DNA of 62,363 nt from UBA5336 sp038522375 (GCA_038522375.1 JBCBKE010000006.1:1-62363), one strand, 5' to 3'. Counted from the first letter of the stretch, positions 15,478 to 24,440 are shown. Numbers and translations are program-made. The notes: a model not told the origin generated them from the sequence alone.

Positions 15478-15918
15478 TCAGGGGCGGTTTGGCGTCAGGC
15501 GCTCGATGGGTTCGAGATAGGCCATGCCGTGGCCGAAGACCGCGTTCGGGCAGGCGGTAAAGCCGGCCTTGGCATAGAACGGTTCGCGGCCCGGCGCCGC
15601 GAGCACGGAAACGGTGGCGCCAGGGTCCGCCATTGCGCGGATCCTGCTGAGGAGGCGGCGGAGGATCTCGTGGCCCAAACCGGTTCCGCGCGCGGCGGGG
15701 TGAACGAAGACATCGGAGACGTGGAAGTAGAGGACCCCGTCGCCGACAACGCGCCCCAGCCCGACCAGGTCGGTCTGGTGGCGGACGCAGAGCGAGATGG
15801 CGGTCGAAGCTAGCGCCCGTGTGGCGGTGGCCTCTGAAATGTCGCCCCAGTCCGCCAGGTGCCGCAGGGCCCTGTATTCGTGCGCATTTGGACGTTCGTC
15901 CCGAAACTCGATGTCCAT
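15478..15918 (-). CDS. GNAT family N-acetyltransferase
   Basis: A 146-residue protein with the GNAT core: VGLGRVVGDGVLYFHVSDVFVHPAARGTGLGHEIL, where the RGTGLG segment is the acetyl-CoA pyrophosphate loop, and the C-terminal strand with FYAKAGF. Start 15918 (MDIEFRDERPN) is used; the longer open frame back to 16320 overlaps ftsK and is Arg/His-rich noise. It lies 92 bases after the ftsK stop on the same strand. Substrate unknown. Confidence 0.85.
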   Translation of the reverse strand: MDIEFRDERPNAHEYRALRHLADWGDISEATATRALASTAISLCVRHQTDLVGLGRVVGDGVLYFHVSDVFVHPAARGTGLGHEILRRLLSRIRAMADPGATVSVLAAPGREPFYAKAGFTACPNAVFGHGMAYLEPIERLTPNRP

Positions 15919-16010
15919 GGTGTCCCGCCTTTGGCGCTCACTGGCGTATTGGGAGATGAGTTTACACGAAATTCGCCGGGTGGTTCGCACCTTTGCGCTG
16001 TTCGGGAGCG

Positions 16011-18563
16011 CTATGGCTGGGGTTCGCCCTTGCTGAGGACTTCTCGCTTGCCGGCATGGTTGGGGGCGGAGATGACACCTTCTTCTTCCAGCCGTTCGAT
16101 CAGGGATGCGGCCTTGTTGTAGCCGACCTTGAGGCGGCGCTGGACATAGCTGGTGGAGGCGCGTCCGTCGCGGATCACCACGGCCATGGCTTGCGCATAC
16201 AAGTCGTCTTCCTTGTCGCCGGTGGAGGTGCCCATGATGGCGTCCATGACCGGGGAGCTGTCCTCGGGCTCCTCCAGAACATCGGGATGGTAGTCGGGCT
16301 CGCCCTGTTCGCGGAGCCATTCCACCACGGCTTCCACTTCCTCATCGCTGACGAAGGGGCCGTGCAGGCGTTTGGTCTTGCCGCCGGGGGCCTGGTAGAG
16401 CAGGTCGCCCATGCCCAGGAGCTGTTCGGCGCCCTGTTCGCCCAGGATGGTGCGGCTGTCGATCTTGGTGGTCACCATGTAGGAAATGCGGGTGGGGAAG
16501 TTGGCCTTGATGGTGCCAGTGATGACATCGACCGAGGGGCGCTGGGTGGCGGTGATCAGGTGGATGCCGGCTGCCCGGGCCATCTGGGCCAGGCGCTGAA
16601 CACAGGCCTCGATCTCCTTGCCGGCGACCATCATCAGGTCGGCCATCTCGTCGATGACGACCACGATGTTGGGGATATGGTCTGTGGGCAGGTGTTCGGT
16701 CTCGTGGACGGGCTTGCCATAGTCGTCATAGCCGGTCTGCACGCTACGGGTCAGGGGGGCGTTGGCGAGGCGATGTTTCCTGGCTTTCTCATTGAAACCG
16801 GCGAGGTTGCGGACATTGGCCTTGGACATGAGCTCGTAGCGGCTCTCCATCTCGCGGACGGTCCATTTCAGGGCGTTGACGGCTTTCATGGGGTCGGTGA
16901 CGACCGGGGCCAGCAGGTGGGGGATACCCTCATAGATGCTGAGCTCGAGCATCTTGGGGTCGACCATGATGAAGCGGCATTCCTCGGGCGGCAGGCGGTA
17001 GACCAGCGACAGGATCATGGCATTGACCCCGACGGACTTGCCAGAGCCCGTGGTGCCGGCGATCAGCAGATGGGGCATCTTGGCGAGGTCAACCACAGTG
17101 GGCTGGCCGCCAATATCGTCGCCCAGGGCCATCGGCAGCTTGGCTTTTGCGCCCGACCAGGCGGAACTTTCCAGCAGGGAGCGGAAGTAGACCGTTTCCC
17201 GGTCATCGTTGGGCAGTTCGATACCGATGGCGTTCTTGCCGGGTACGACGGCGACCCGGGCAGAGGCGGCGGACATGGAGCGGGCGATATCGTCGGCGAG
17301 GCCGATGATCCGCGCCGATTTCACGCCGGGGGCAGGTTCCAGTTCGAACAGGGTAACGACCGGGCCGGGGCGGATCTCCTTGATGCGGCCGCGAACGCCA
17401 AACTCCTTCAGCACTTCGTCCAGGTGGCGGGCGCGCTCCAGGAGCGAGGCTTCATCCACGGCAGCGCGGTCGTCAGGGGCCCGGTTCAGAAGCTCGATCG
17501 GGGGTTGCCAGGTGGCGGACTTGCTCCGGCGCTGGCGGACCTTCGGACGGGGCGCTGAGCGGACCGGCGCGCTGACGGTCTCGGCCTTGAGGACCGGGGC
17601 GGTTGGCCGGTCGACCACCATATGGGGCACGCCGCCCGGCGCCGGGGGCGGAGCGAAGGGCCGGTCGTCGTCGGCGTCGAAATCGCGCGCGTCGCCGGGT
17701 TCGAGAAAGGCGAGATCGTCGGCATCGACGCCGCGCCCCAGGCATTCTGACCCCGACTCCGACCCCGATTCCGGTCCGGGCAGGCGGAAGAATTCAGCGG
17801 GGCGTAGAACGTAATCATCGTCGGGACCGCCCGGACGCTCTTGCCGGGCGATGCGGCGTTTCAGGGCGTTGTAGCCGCCAGTGGCGTGGTGGCGCAGCCA
17901 ACCGGAGAACCCGCGTGCGCGGGCAGCGGCGCGGACGCTGGTATCTGTAGCGGCCAGTTGGAGGGCCTCGGCGTCCTGGCGTCCGAAGCCGATCGCAATC
18001 AGCGCAGAGCCCAGTGCGAGGGTGCCAAGGGCGCCACCGGCGATGACGGTCGGAAACGGGAGCAACAGCGCCTTGAACGGCAGGGATGCCAGGGCGAGGA
18101 TGCCGTCTCCGATGACACCGCCCAGGCCGGCGCCGAGCGCCCAGCTCGTCGGCACGGGCCATGCAGCAAAACAGGCCGCAGACAGCGGGATCGCCGCTGT
18201 TCCAAGCAGCCAGCGGCGAATTCGCGGCTGCCCGATCAGGACTGCGCGCATGGCACCGCCAATCATCAGGCCGATGCCGCCCGCCCAACTCGACCAGCCC
18301 AGGGACTGGCGGGCAAGGTCGGCGAACATTGCGCCGCCCGCGCCAAACAGGTTTTGCGGCGGCAGGCCCGTGGCGGCGTTCAGGCTCGGATCGGTGGGAA
18401 CGTAGGAGGCAACACTGCCGCAGATGAAGACACCGGCGCCGAACGCGGCGGTTCCGGTCAGGATGCGCCAGACCGGATCGCTGGCCTGGTGCGGCGCAGC
18501 GAAGCGCCTGCCCTCTGCCCCGCCATAGGGGGGATACTCTACTGACTCTACTGAACGCGACAT
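16011..18563 (-). CDS. ftsK: FtsK/SpoIIIE DNA translocase
   Basis: An 850-residue protein. The N-terminal third has about four or five membrane segments (around 34-52, 88-105, 118-140, 165-200). A variable Pro/Arg-rich linker follows (to about 340), then a RecA-like motor with Walker A (GTTGSGKSVGVNAM), Walker B (VVVIDEMADLMMV) and arginine-finger region (TATQRPSVDVITGTIKANFPTRI). The C-terminal winged-helix gamma domain (DDLYAQAMAVVIRDGRASTSYVQRRLKVGYNKA) binds KOPS-type polar sequences. It pumps chromosomal DNA at the division septum and helps XerCD resolve dimers. Monocistronic-looking, with the GNAT gene downstream. Confidence 0.95.
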   Translation of the reverse strand: MSRSVESVEYPPYGGAEGRRFAAPHQASDPVWRILTGTAAFGAGVFICGSVASYVPTDPSLNAATGLPPQNLFGAGGAMFADLARQSLGWSSWAGGIGLMIGGAMRAVLIGQPRIRRWLLGTAAIPLSAACFAAWPVPTSWALGAGLGGVIGDGILALASLPFKALLLPFPTVIAGGALGTLALGSALIAIGFGRQDAEALQLAATDTSVRAAARARGFSGWLRHHATGGYNALKRRIARQERPGGPDDDYVLRPAEFFRLPGPESGSESGSECLGRGVDADDLAFLEPGDARDFDADDDRPFAPPPAPGGVPHMVVDRPTAPVLKAETVSAPVRSAPRPKVRQRRSKSATWQPPIELLNRAPDDRAAVDEASLLERARHLDEVLKEFGVRGRIKEIRPGPVVTLFELEPAPGVKSARIIGLADDIARSMSAASARVAVVPGKNAIGIELPNDDRETVYFRSLLESSAWSGAKAKLPMALGDDIGGQPTVVDLAKMPHLLIAGTTGSGKSVGVNAMILSLVYRLPPEECRFIMVDPKMLELSIYEGIPHLLAPVVTDPMKAVNALKWTVREMESRYELMSKANVRNLAGFNEKARKHRLANAPLTRSVQTGYDDYGKPVHETEHLPTDHIPNIVVVIDEMADLMMVAGKEIEACVQRLAQMARAAGIHLITATQRPSVDVITGTIKANFPTRISYMVTTKIDSRTILGEQGAEQLLGMGDLLYQAPGGKTKRLHGPFVSDEEVEAVVEWLREQGEPDYHPDVLEEPEDSSPVMDAIMGTSTGDKEDDLYAQAMAVVIRDGRASTSYVQRRLKVGYNKAASLIERLEEEGVISAPNHAGKREVLSKGEPQP

Positions 18564-18691
18564 GAGGTGACCCTAGGTCCCGAGGACTTAACGCGAGCCG
18601 AAAGAAGCGTTAGCGAGATGTGAATCCTGCAAATTTCATGGAAGCTTCGCCGTTCGCGGCCAGATCCTCGGAATGGGCAGGCCCGTTTCCA

Positions 18692-18782
18692 AATAAAAAC
18701 CCGGCAGTGTTAACTGCCGGGCAAGTCAGGAGGAAACGCCATAAGGCGAGGCCCATGAATAGCGGCTTTGTGCGGTTGCGAA
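18692..18782 (-). ncRNA. candidate small RNA between ftsK and amtB
   Basis: A gene-free interval on the minus strand ends in its own strong terminator (18694-18721), which is separate from the amtB terminator upstream. A TACTAT element lies at its 5' side and a C/U-rich stretch (TTTCCTCCTG) precedes the terminator hairpin, like the anti-Shine-Dalgarno loops of many alphaproteobacterial sRNAs. The 5' end is a guess. It could instead be a second terminator for leaky amtB transcripts. Confidence 0.35.
18694..18721 (-). terminator. intrinsic terminator, minus strand
   Basis: A perfect 9-bp stem CCCGGCAGT / ACTGCCGGG with a 4-base loop (18700-18721). Read on the minus strand it is followed by TTTTTATT. 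It is about 120 bases downstream of the amtB terminator and just before ftsK, whose start is at 18563. Confidence 0.75.
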
Positions 18783-18843
18783 TAGTACGACCATAGGTTT
18801 AGGGGCTGTCCCGCATCGGTTGCGTGTTCTGTGGGCGAAGGTG

Positions 18844-18874
18844 ACAAAAAACCCGGCAGATTGCTCTACCGGGT
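18844..18874 (-). terminator. intrinsic terminator of amtB
   Basis: Stem ACCCGG / CCGGGT (18851-18856 and 18869-18874) with an inner AGA/TCT pairing and TTGC loop, followed on the minus strand by TTTTTTGT. It begins about 50 bases after the amtB stop at 18927. Confidence 0.75.
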
Positions 18875-18926
18875 CTTGTCTTTGGCGCGCCCGGACCGAT
18901 TGCCGGGCCCTGTCGTCAGGGCCTTA

Positions 18927-20297
18927 TCAGGAGGCGAACTCCGGATAGGCTTCGACGCCGGTATCGGAGCGGTCGAGACCCAGGGTCTCTTCCTCCTCGG
19001 AAACGCGAACCCCAATGGTCGCCTTCAGGGCAAACCAGACGATGGCCGAGAAGAGGGACACCACCACGCCAGTCAGAACAATTCCGACGATCTGGCCCAC
19101 ATAGCTGGGGTCGCCGGCCTCGTTGGGCATGATATTGTTGCCGTAGGAGGCGGCCACGATCAGCGTGCCCCAGATCCCACACACGAGGTGGGCCGGTATG
19201 GCGCCAACCACGTCATCGATCCTGAGGCTGTCGAGAAGGGGAACGGTGAGCACCACGAGGATGCCGCCGACAGCGCCGATGGCCACCGCTGCGCCCATGC
19301 TCGGGGCCAGGGGTTCGGCGGTGATGGATACAAGGCCGCCAATCGCGCCGTTGAACGCCATGGTGGGGTCAACCTTGCCCTTGTACAGAACGGCGGTGAG
19401 GATCATCGCTGCCAACACGCCGCCGACTGCGGCCATGTTGGTGTTGGCAAAGATCTTGGCGACGGCATTGGCATCATCGAATGTGCCGGCGGCAAGCTGT
19501 GACGCCCCGTTGAAGCCGAACCAGCCAAACCAGAGGATGAACGTACCGAGCGCGGCCAGCGGAATGTTCGACCCGGGCATGGGATTGATCTTGCCGTCTA
19601 CGTATTTTCCGAGCCGCGGACCGATGACGATGGCGCCGATCAGGGCTGCCCAGCCGCCGGTGGAGTGCACCAGTGTGGAGCCTGCGAAATCGGAGAAGCC
19701 CCACTCGCTGTCGAGGTAGCCGCCGCCCCATTCCCAGCTTGCAACGATGGGATAGATGAAAGCGGTCAGCACGGCCGTGAAGGCGAGAAAGGCCCAGAGG
19801 TTGACCCGCTCTGCCACGGTTCCCGACACGATGGAGGCGGCGGTGGCCACGAACACCATCTGGAAGAACCAGTCAGAACTGGCGGCATAGCCGGTATCGA
19901 GGCTTTCTTCGGGTGCCCAGATAAAGCTGGGAATACCAAACAGGCCGTTTGCCACCGTCTCGGCAGGATAGGCCATGTTGTAACCGACAAGCCAGAACAT
20001 GAGGCCAGCGACCGAGAAAAGGGCGACGTTCTTCATCGACTGCATCGAGGCATTCTTCGAGCGCACGAGGCCGGCTTCAAGGCACATGAAGCCTGCGGCC
20101 ATGAACATGACGATCAGGCCGCCGATCAGGAACAGATAGGTATTGTCGACATAGGCCGACGCATTGCCTTCAAGGGCCTCAATCCGCGCGAGAAGCGCTT
20201 CGGTATCGACCTCCTGCGCCCAGCTTGTGCCCGCTGCGGCGACGCTGGCCAGGCCAGCACTCCCCCACCGGACAAATTGACGAACAGATACTGTCAT
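18927..20297 (-). CDS. amtB: ammonium transporter
   Basis: A 456-residue Amt-family channel with a cleavable signal sequence (MTVSVRQFVRWGSAG to about SWAQ) and then 11 membrane segments. Conserved features include DNTYLFLIGGLIVMFMAAGF, FMCLEAGLVRSKN, DFAGSTLVHSTGGWAAL and the paired pore histidines (VHSTGG and PAHLVCG). The start at 20297 fits the signal peptide; the extension to 20384 does not. AmtB takes up ammonium and is normally blocked by GlnK from the same operon. No glnK is adjacent here. The only PII in the window is the RHH-PII fusion 6.8 kb away. Confidence 0.93.
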   Translation of the reverse strand: MTVSVRQFVRWGSAGLASVAAAGTSWAQEVDTEALLARIEALEGNASAYVDNTYLFLIGGLIVMFMAAGFMCLEAGLVRSKNASMQSMKNVALFSVAGLMFWLVGYNMAYPAETVANGLFGIPSFIWAPEESLDTGYAASSDWFFQMVFVATAASIVSGTVAERVNLWAFLAFTAVLTAFIYPIVASWEWGGGYLDSEWGFSDFAGSTLVHSTGGWAALIGAIVIGPRLGKYVDGKINPMPGSNIPLAALGTFILWFGWFGFNGASQLAAGTFDDANAVAKIFANTNMAAVGGVLAAMILTAVLYKGKVDPTMAFNGAIGGLVSITAEPLAPSMGAAVAIGAVGGILVVLTVPLLDSLRIDDVVGAIPAHLVCGIWGTLIVAASYGNNIMPNEAGDPSYVGQIVGIVLTGVVVSLFSAIVWFALKATIGVRVSEEEETLGLDRSDTGVEAYPEFAS

Positions 20298-20517
20298 TGT
20301 TTGAATTCTCCCATCGCAAACCAGACACATTGACGGCGCCCGCGTGCGTTCCCCGCACCGATCCTCATGTTGCAGGCGCGGCAATCGGTCGGCAGGGAGG
20401 TGGTGGGAAAGTCGCGCACGCCACTGGGGAATGATCGTATTTTGGGCAAGAGCCGCCCTGATCGCCTGATAATCAGCCGCACTGGACCGGTGATCGATGG
20501 ACGCCTAGGTCAAGCCC

Positions 20518-21780
20518 ATGAACACGACATCATCCGCGTTCGCCGGGTCCGGCGAAATTTACGACCTGGCCGTGATTGGTGGAGGCCCGGCGGGCAGCAC
20601 GCTGGCCGTGGCCTCGGCGCAATTGGGGCTGTCGGTCCTGCTGGTCGACGGGCGCCCGGGCGGTGGCCCCGCGCGACGCGATACGCGGAATTTCGCGGTT
20701 GTGCGCGGGAGTTGGCGGCTCCTGTCCCGATTGGGCGTCGCCGAAGCCCTTGAAACCGAAGCGGAACCCCTGCGCGGTCTTGAGGCACAGGATGGCTCGG
20801 GGCACCTGTTCAGCGATCCCTCGGCGCTGTTTGGGGAGGCTGATCTCGACACCGATCCCACGGGTATTCCGCTCGGCTACATGGTCGAAGCCGAACGGTT
20901 GCAAGCGGCCCTTGATGCCCGTGTCGCGGCCCAAACGGGGATCACCGTGCTGAGACCTGCCCGGTTCGACACCTATCTGGCGGGTTCAGGCGATGTGGCG
21001 TCGCCCGTCTCTGTGGTGCTGGAGGATGGGACCTGTCATCGCGCACGGCTCCTGGCTGGCTGCGACGGGGTGAACTCGCCCGTCCGCCACGCGGCCGGGA
21101 TCGGTACCGAGGGGCGGGACTATGGCAAGTCCGTGTTTGCTGCGAATGTCATGCTCGGCCGGCCGCACCTGGGTATCGCACGGCAGCTCTTCACCCCGGA
21201 AGGGCCATTTGCGACGCTGCCGCTTCCGGGGGACCGGGCGAACCTGGCGTGGTATCTGAAAACGGGTGCAGCAGAGGCGCTCGCCGACCGGCCCGTCGCG
21301 GAAATAGAGATGGAGCTGAATGGTCGGTTTGCCGAATTTGCCGGCGAGATGGCGATTGACGGGCCGGTTCTGGCCTATCCGCTGAAGCTGATCCTGGCCC
21401 GCGACATGGTGGGGCCGCGCGTTGCGCTGGTGGGTGATGCGGCGCGGCGGATCAATCCCCTGGCCGGTCAGGGGCTCAATCTTGGCTTCAAGGACGTGGC
21501 GGCGCTGGCCGAAGTGGCCGCCGATGCAGTCCGGGCGGGTCTGGACCCGGGTAGCCCGGTGGCCTTGGAGCGCTATCGGCGCTGGCGGCGGTTTGACGCC
21601 ACGATGACAGCGTTGGGCATGGACATGATCGACCGGGTCTTCTCAAATGACAATCCCGTGCTGAAGGGGGTGCGAAGCGTGGCCCTGATGGCGGCAGAGC
21701 GAATGGGTGCGATTCGTGGCCCCCTGACCCGGCAGGCCAGCGCTGACCAGGCCAGCCTGCCAAGGCTGATGCAGGCCTAG
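20518..21780 (+). CDS. UbiH/UbiF/COQ6 family FAD-dependent hydroxylase
   Basis: A 420-residue flavoprotein monooxygenase. It has the FAD dinucleotide fold (DLAVIGGGPAGSTLAVASAQLG), the second FAD motif GCDGVNSPVRHAAG (DG motif) and the third, GDAARRINPLAGQGLNLGFKDVAALAEV, which is diagnostic of the ubiquinone-biosynthesis hydroxylases. It probably hydroxylates the ubiquinone ring. Which position (C1, C5 or C6) cannot be told, since alphaproteobacterial UbiL/UbiH types overlap. It is divergent from amtB with 220 bases between, in which I see no other gene. Confidence 0.85.
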   Translation: MNTTSSAFAGSGEIYDLAVIGGGPAGSTLAVASAQLGLSVLLVDGRPGGGPARRDTRNFAVVRGSWRLLSRLGVAEALETEAEPLRGLEAQDGSGHLFSDPSALFGEADLDTDPTGIPLGYMVEAERLQAALDARVAAQTGITVLRPARFDTYLAGSGDVASPVSVVLEDGTCHRARLLAGCDGVNSPVRHAAGIGTEGRDYGKSVFAANVMLGRPHLGIARQLFTPEGPFATLPLPGDRANLAWYLKTGAAEALADRPVAEIEMELNGRFAEFAGEMAIDGPVLAYPLKLILARDMVGPRVALVGDAARRINPLAGQGLNLGFKDVAALAEVAADAVRAGLDPGSPVALERYRRWRRFDATMTALGMDMIDRVFSNDNPVLKGVRSVALMAAERMGAIRGPLTRQASADQASLPRLMQA

Positions 21781-21866
21781 AATACCGGGTCGATCGCTGG
21801 AAACGGGTGAACCGGCGGATAGGGATCTGCGTCAGGACCATGCTGATCCCGGCGCCAACTGCCGGT

Positions 21867-22262
21867 TCAAAGCAGGATGTCGGCAGCGAAGAAGGCGAAG
21901 AAACCGCCGATCAGAATGGCACCGACGCTGATCCACCACAGCACCCACCCCGTTCGCCGCAGGCGCGTGCAGGCCTTGGCCTGGGCAGGATCTGCAGGGC
22001 ACGGTCGCGAACGGGCATGCCACTGCCAGGCTCCGGAAGCGGCCAGCACAGCACCGGCCGCTGCGAAAACAAGGATCTTGTTCGCCCCGAACCAGGTGAT
22101 GCCGGGAACCGCCTGGATCAGTCCGGCCATCACGGCGCCCATCCCGACACTGACGAGCAGAGCGGGAAGCGCGCAGCAGACCAGTGTCGACAATGACGTG
22201 AAAAGCGCCAGCGTTGCGGGCAGCACGCTGGGGGGTCGGATATCGCTCCGTGCCGGGGTCAT
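21867..22262 (-). CDS. MerT-like metal ion transporter
   Basis: A 131-residue membrane protein with three hydrophobic segments. The first carries the CC pair followed by Pro (STLVCCALPALLVSVG) that in MerT receives Hg(II). A cytosolic loop has further Cys (SRPCPAD, KACTRLRR) before a last helix. The start overlaps the upstream MerP-like gene by 4 bases (ATGA). It should carry a thiophilic metal inward. No mercuric reductase (merA) or merR is in the window, so the metal may be mercury or copper. Confidence 0.75.
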   Translation of the reverse strand: MTPARSDIRPPSVLPATLALFTSLSTLVCCALPALLVSVGMGAVMAGLIQAVPGITWFGANKILVFAAAGAVLAASGAWQWHARSRPCPADPAQAKACTRLRRTGWVLWWISVGAILIGGFFAFFAADILL

Positions 22263-22588
22263 GACGTTTCCCGCCCAACCGAGACGAAGGCATAGCCCGA
22301 CTGCCGGACCAGTGCTTCAATCTTGTCGTCGGCGAGTGTCAGTCCCGGCTTGAGCCGGACGTGGATCTCGCCGAGATCGAGATCGACATGAACGTCATTG
22401 ACGGCGTTTTCGCGCCCGAAGACCTTAGTGACGGCCTGGGCGCAGAAGTCGCACACCATTCCTTTCACATTCACGGTCAGCGTCTCTGCGGACGTTTCAA
22501 CCGTTGTCGCCTCGCCGGTTTGTGCCGCTGCGCAAGGTGTTGCAAAAGCCATGGTGGTGGCGGCGATTATAGCAGTTATCGTTTTCAT
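22259..22588 (-). CDS. periplasmic heavy-metal-binding protein (MerP/HMA-like)
   Basis: A 109-residue protein: signal peptide (to about PCAAAQ), then a single HMA domain with metal motif GMVCDFC (CxxC) and the usual beta-alpha-beta pattern ending SGYAFVSVG. Start 22588 (MKTITAII) is preferred to 22615. It would bind metal in the periplasm and pass it to the MerT-like protein encoded next. Third gene of a four-gene minus-strand operon. Confidence 0.8.
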   Translation of the reverse strand: MKTITAIIAATTMAFATPCAAAQTGEATTVETSAETLTVNVKGMVCDFCAQAVTKVFGRENAVNDVHVDLDLGEIHVRLKPGLTLADDKIEALVRQSGYAFVSVGRETS

Positions 22589-22601
22589 GGGTCTGTCTCT
22601 C

Positions 22602-23243
22602 CTAGAACCTGACAATCCAGTTCAGCAGGTATTCCTCGGTCTCGGGTGTGTACCCAAGCTCGATGAGCTGAACGCCGTAGAAAAAGCGTATGAGGGGGGT
22701 AAGCGTTGTCGGGGCTTCACTTTCGGGAAGTGCCTCCATTTCGAGCATCAGCCAGGTGTGCAGGTCTCCGAAGTCGCCGATATAGGGCGCAATGCCGACC
22801 CGTGCGGCCTGTCTGACGGTTCGGTCGAAGCCGAGCGTGTAGGCCCGGACCTCATAGGATGTGAACCACCGCCTCGTCTCCCAATCGGCGGCAACGCCGA
22901 TGAAGCCCGCGGCTTCGGCGCTATCGGGACCGAAAGGATCGGCCTGTCCGAGCCCCCCTTTCAGATACAGATTGCTCTGGGAGCCCGTTTCATTCCATCG
23001 CTTCACCAACCGATTGTACTGAATGCCGGTGAAGTGCCAGTCTTCACCCCAATTGCGCTCCGAATAGAGCCCGATTGAATCCTGGAACGTCGGCGAAAAG
23101 TGTGCATGGACCGAGGAGAAGTCCCCGGTGTTCGTCTGCATCACCGTCCAGCCGCCCGGATAGGAGATAGGTCGCGCACCGGCGGGGCCAGAGGTCCACG
23201 CCAAGGCGGTCGCCGCGCAGAGCGCGGCATATCCAAGTTTCAT
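22602..23243 (-). CDS. exported hypothetical protein of the metal operon
   Basis: A 213-residue protein with a Sec signal peptide (about 1-23, ending AGARP). The mature part is rich in aromatic residues and alternating beta patterns (GLYSERNWGEDWHFTGIQYNRL, WFTSYEVRAYTLGFD, RFFYGVQLIELGY) and ends in Phe (LLNWIVRF), as outer-membrane beta-barrels do. I do not recognise the family. It lies between a Cys/His/Met-rich exported protein and the MerP-like protein, so it probably helps in metal handling at the outer membrane. Confidence 0.6.
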   Translation of the reverse strand: MKLGYAALCAATALAWTSGPAGARPISYPGGWTVMQTNTGDFSSVHAHFSPTFQDSIGLYSERNWGEDWHFTGIQYNRLVKRWNETGSQSNLYLKGGLGQADPFGPDSAEAAGFIGVAADWETRRWFTSYEVRAYTLGFDRTVRQAARVGIAPYIGDFGDLHTWLMLEMEALPESEAPTTLTPLIRFFYGVQLIELGYTPETEEYLLNWIVRF

Positions 23244-23281
23244 AATGATAATCCCGTTTGCGTTGATCCTGAACCAGAGGA

Positions 23282-23635
23282 TCAGGCGCGCGGGGGAGGG
23301 GGATCGTCGCCGGGGTCTATGCCCTTTGCCGCGTCAGGCAGTGGGTAGGCCCAATCGGCCATCCCGTGAAACGGTTGACTGACGTCCACGGCGTTCATCA
23401 CGAGCGCGCCTTTCAGAAGGGCAGCGCAGCAGCAATTATCGGCCTGGTGGTCGGGCGTGTCCGGCGCGTCCTCCGACGTCTGCATGGCCATCATGTCGTG
23501 GCATGGCATATCGGCGGTCGCTTCATGCTCGGCGATGGTTTTGATTTTCATCCGAATGTCGCAGGGTTGAGCAACGGCCTCTACGCCGAAAGCGAGCGCG
23601 ACAATCATCCACAGAAGAGACGCGAACATTCTCAT
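23282..23635 (-). CDS. exported Cys/His/Met-rich protein of the metal operon
   Basis: A 117-residue protein with a signal peptide (about 1-22, ending VEAVAQ). The mature part carries clusters of metal ligands: MPCHDMMAMQ and HQADNCCCAALL, an organisation like DUF2946-type copper-associated proteins. The end is Asp/Pro-rich. It is the first gene of the operon. I infer metal binding in the periplasm, with copper or mercury likeliest. No regulator is visible nearby. Confidence 0.6.
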   Translation of the reverse strand: MRMFASLLWMIVALAFGVEAVAQPCDIRMKIKTIAEHEATADMPCHDMMAMQTSEDAPDTPDHQADNCCCAALLKGALVMNAVDVSQPFHGMADWAYPLPDAAKGIDPGDDPPPPRA

Positions 23636-23726
23636 TACGCACCCAGAGTAGGGGATAAGTGGGATAGTGGCAATCGGCGCATTTGCAGCCGTGCGAATCC
23701 GGTGTGGGAGAGGCTCTGAACGCGGC

Positions 23727-24440
23727 CTAGCCGATCACGTAGCAGGCGCCACCGCGGGCCTTGAAGGCGACGCACCAGGCCCTGGCCTCGGATTTGGCAG
23801 CAATTCCCGCGATCCGCATCCGGTAGACTAAGCGGCCATCATCGAGTCGGGTGTATTCAAGCTCGGTCTCAACGCCTGCGAACAAGGCGGGCGCCATGCG
23901 GCGCATGCGGGCGATCTCGCCGTTCGCCGCCGCTTCGCTGGACATGGAGCCGATCTGGATCAGGTAGCGGCCCGTGGGGCCCTGGGTGAGGCTGGGAGGT
24001 GCGGGCGCTGGGGCAGGGGCCGTCGGCGCCGCCGCGCTCACCCTGGCCGTTTCGGTGATGGACGATGGATCGGGCCTAGGAGGTTCGGGCTTTTTCTGTT
24101 CAGGGAGGGCAGGCGTGACCGGGGCTGCGGTCGTCACCGGGGCGGTAAAGGAGACTTCGCGCAGGGCCGGGGCTCGATCCGCGGCCGGTTGCTCCGGCGC
24201 ATTGGCGCTGGTGTCCCCGGGGGGGGCAGTGGCCCGGCTGGGCGGTATGGCCAGGAGGTTTGCGACCCGGTCCTCATCGGAGATTTCTACCGACGGGGCC
24301 ATGGGCGGTTCCATCAGGACAAGCGCCGAGAGGACCGCGATCATGAGCATGAGACCAAGGGTTGTGATGATACCGGTCGCGCGCTTCGGCGCAGGCTTGC
24401 CGAGTTCGTCGGGGGCGTAAGCGTAGGGATCATGGGACAT
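23727..24440 (-). CDS. SPOR domain membrane protein
   Basis: A 237-residue bitopic protein: short cytoplasmic start, one membrane helix (about 24-44, ITTLGLMLMIAVLSALVL), a Pro/Ala-rich periplasmic linker and a C-terminal SPOR domain (GRYLIQIGSMSSEAAANGEIARM to the end). SPOR domains bind denuded peptidoglycan at the septum, so it is probably recruited to division sites. It has two Cys at the end of the domain (AWCVAF, GACYVIG), a feature of many alphaproteobacterial SPOR domains. Divergent from the PIF1-like helicase gene. Confidence 0.8.
   Translation of the reverse strand: MSHDPYAYAPDELGKPAPKRATGIITTLGLMLMIAVLSALVLMEPPMAPSVEISDEDRVANLLAIPPSRATAPPGDTSANAPEQPAADRAPALREVSFTAPVTTAAPVTPALPEQKKPEPPRPDPSSITETARVSAAAPTAPAPAPAPPSLTQGPTGRYLIQIGSMSSEAAANGEIARMRRMAPALFAGVETELEYTRLDDGRLVYRMRIAGIAAKSEARAWCVAFKARGGACYVIG

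Noticed and set aside
15993..17558. 521-codon plus-strand frame across ftsK
   Set aside because: It is antisense to the ftsK motor domain; its composition (Gly/Asp/Val-rich) is that of a mirror frame.
18754..18795. 13-codon plus-strand frame after AGGAGG (18729-18734)
   Set aside because: The spacing of about 20 bases is too long and the frame is too short. The AGGAGG is the complement of the C/U-rich stretch of the candidate sRNA.
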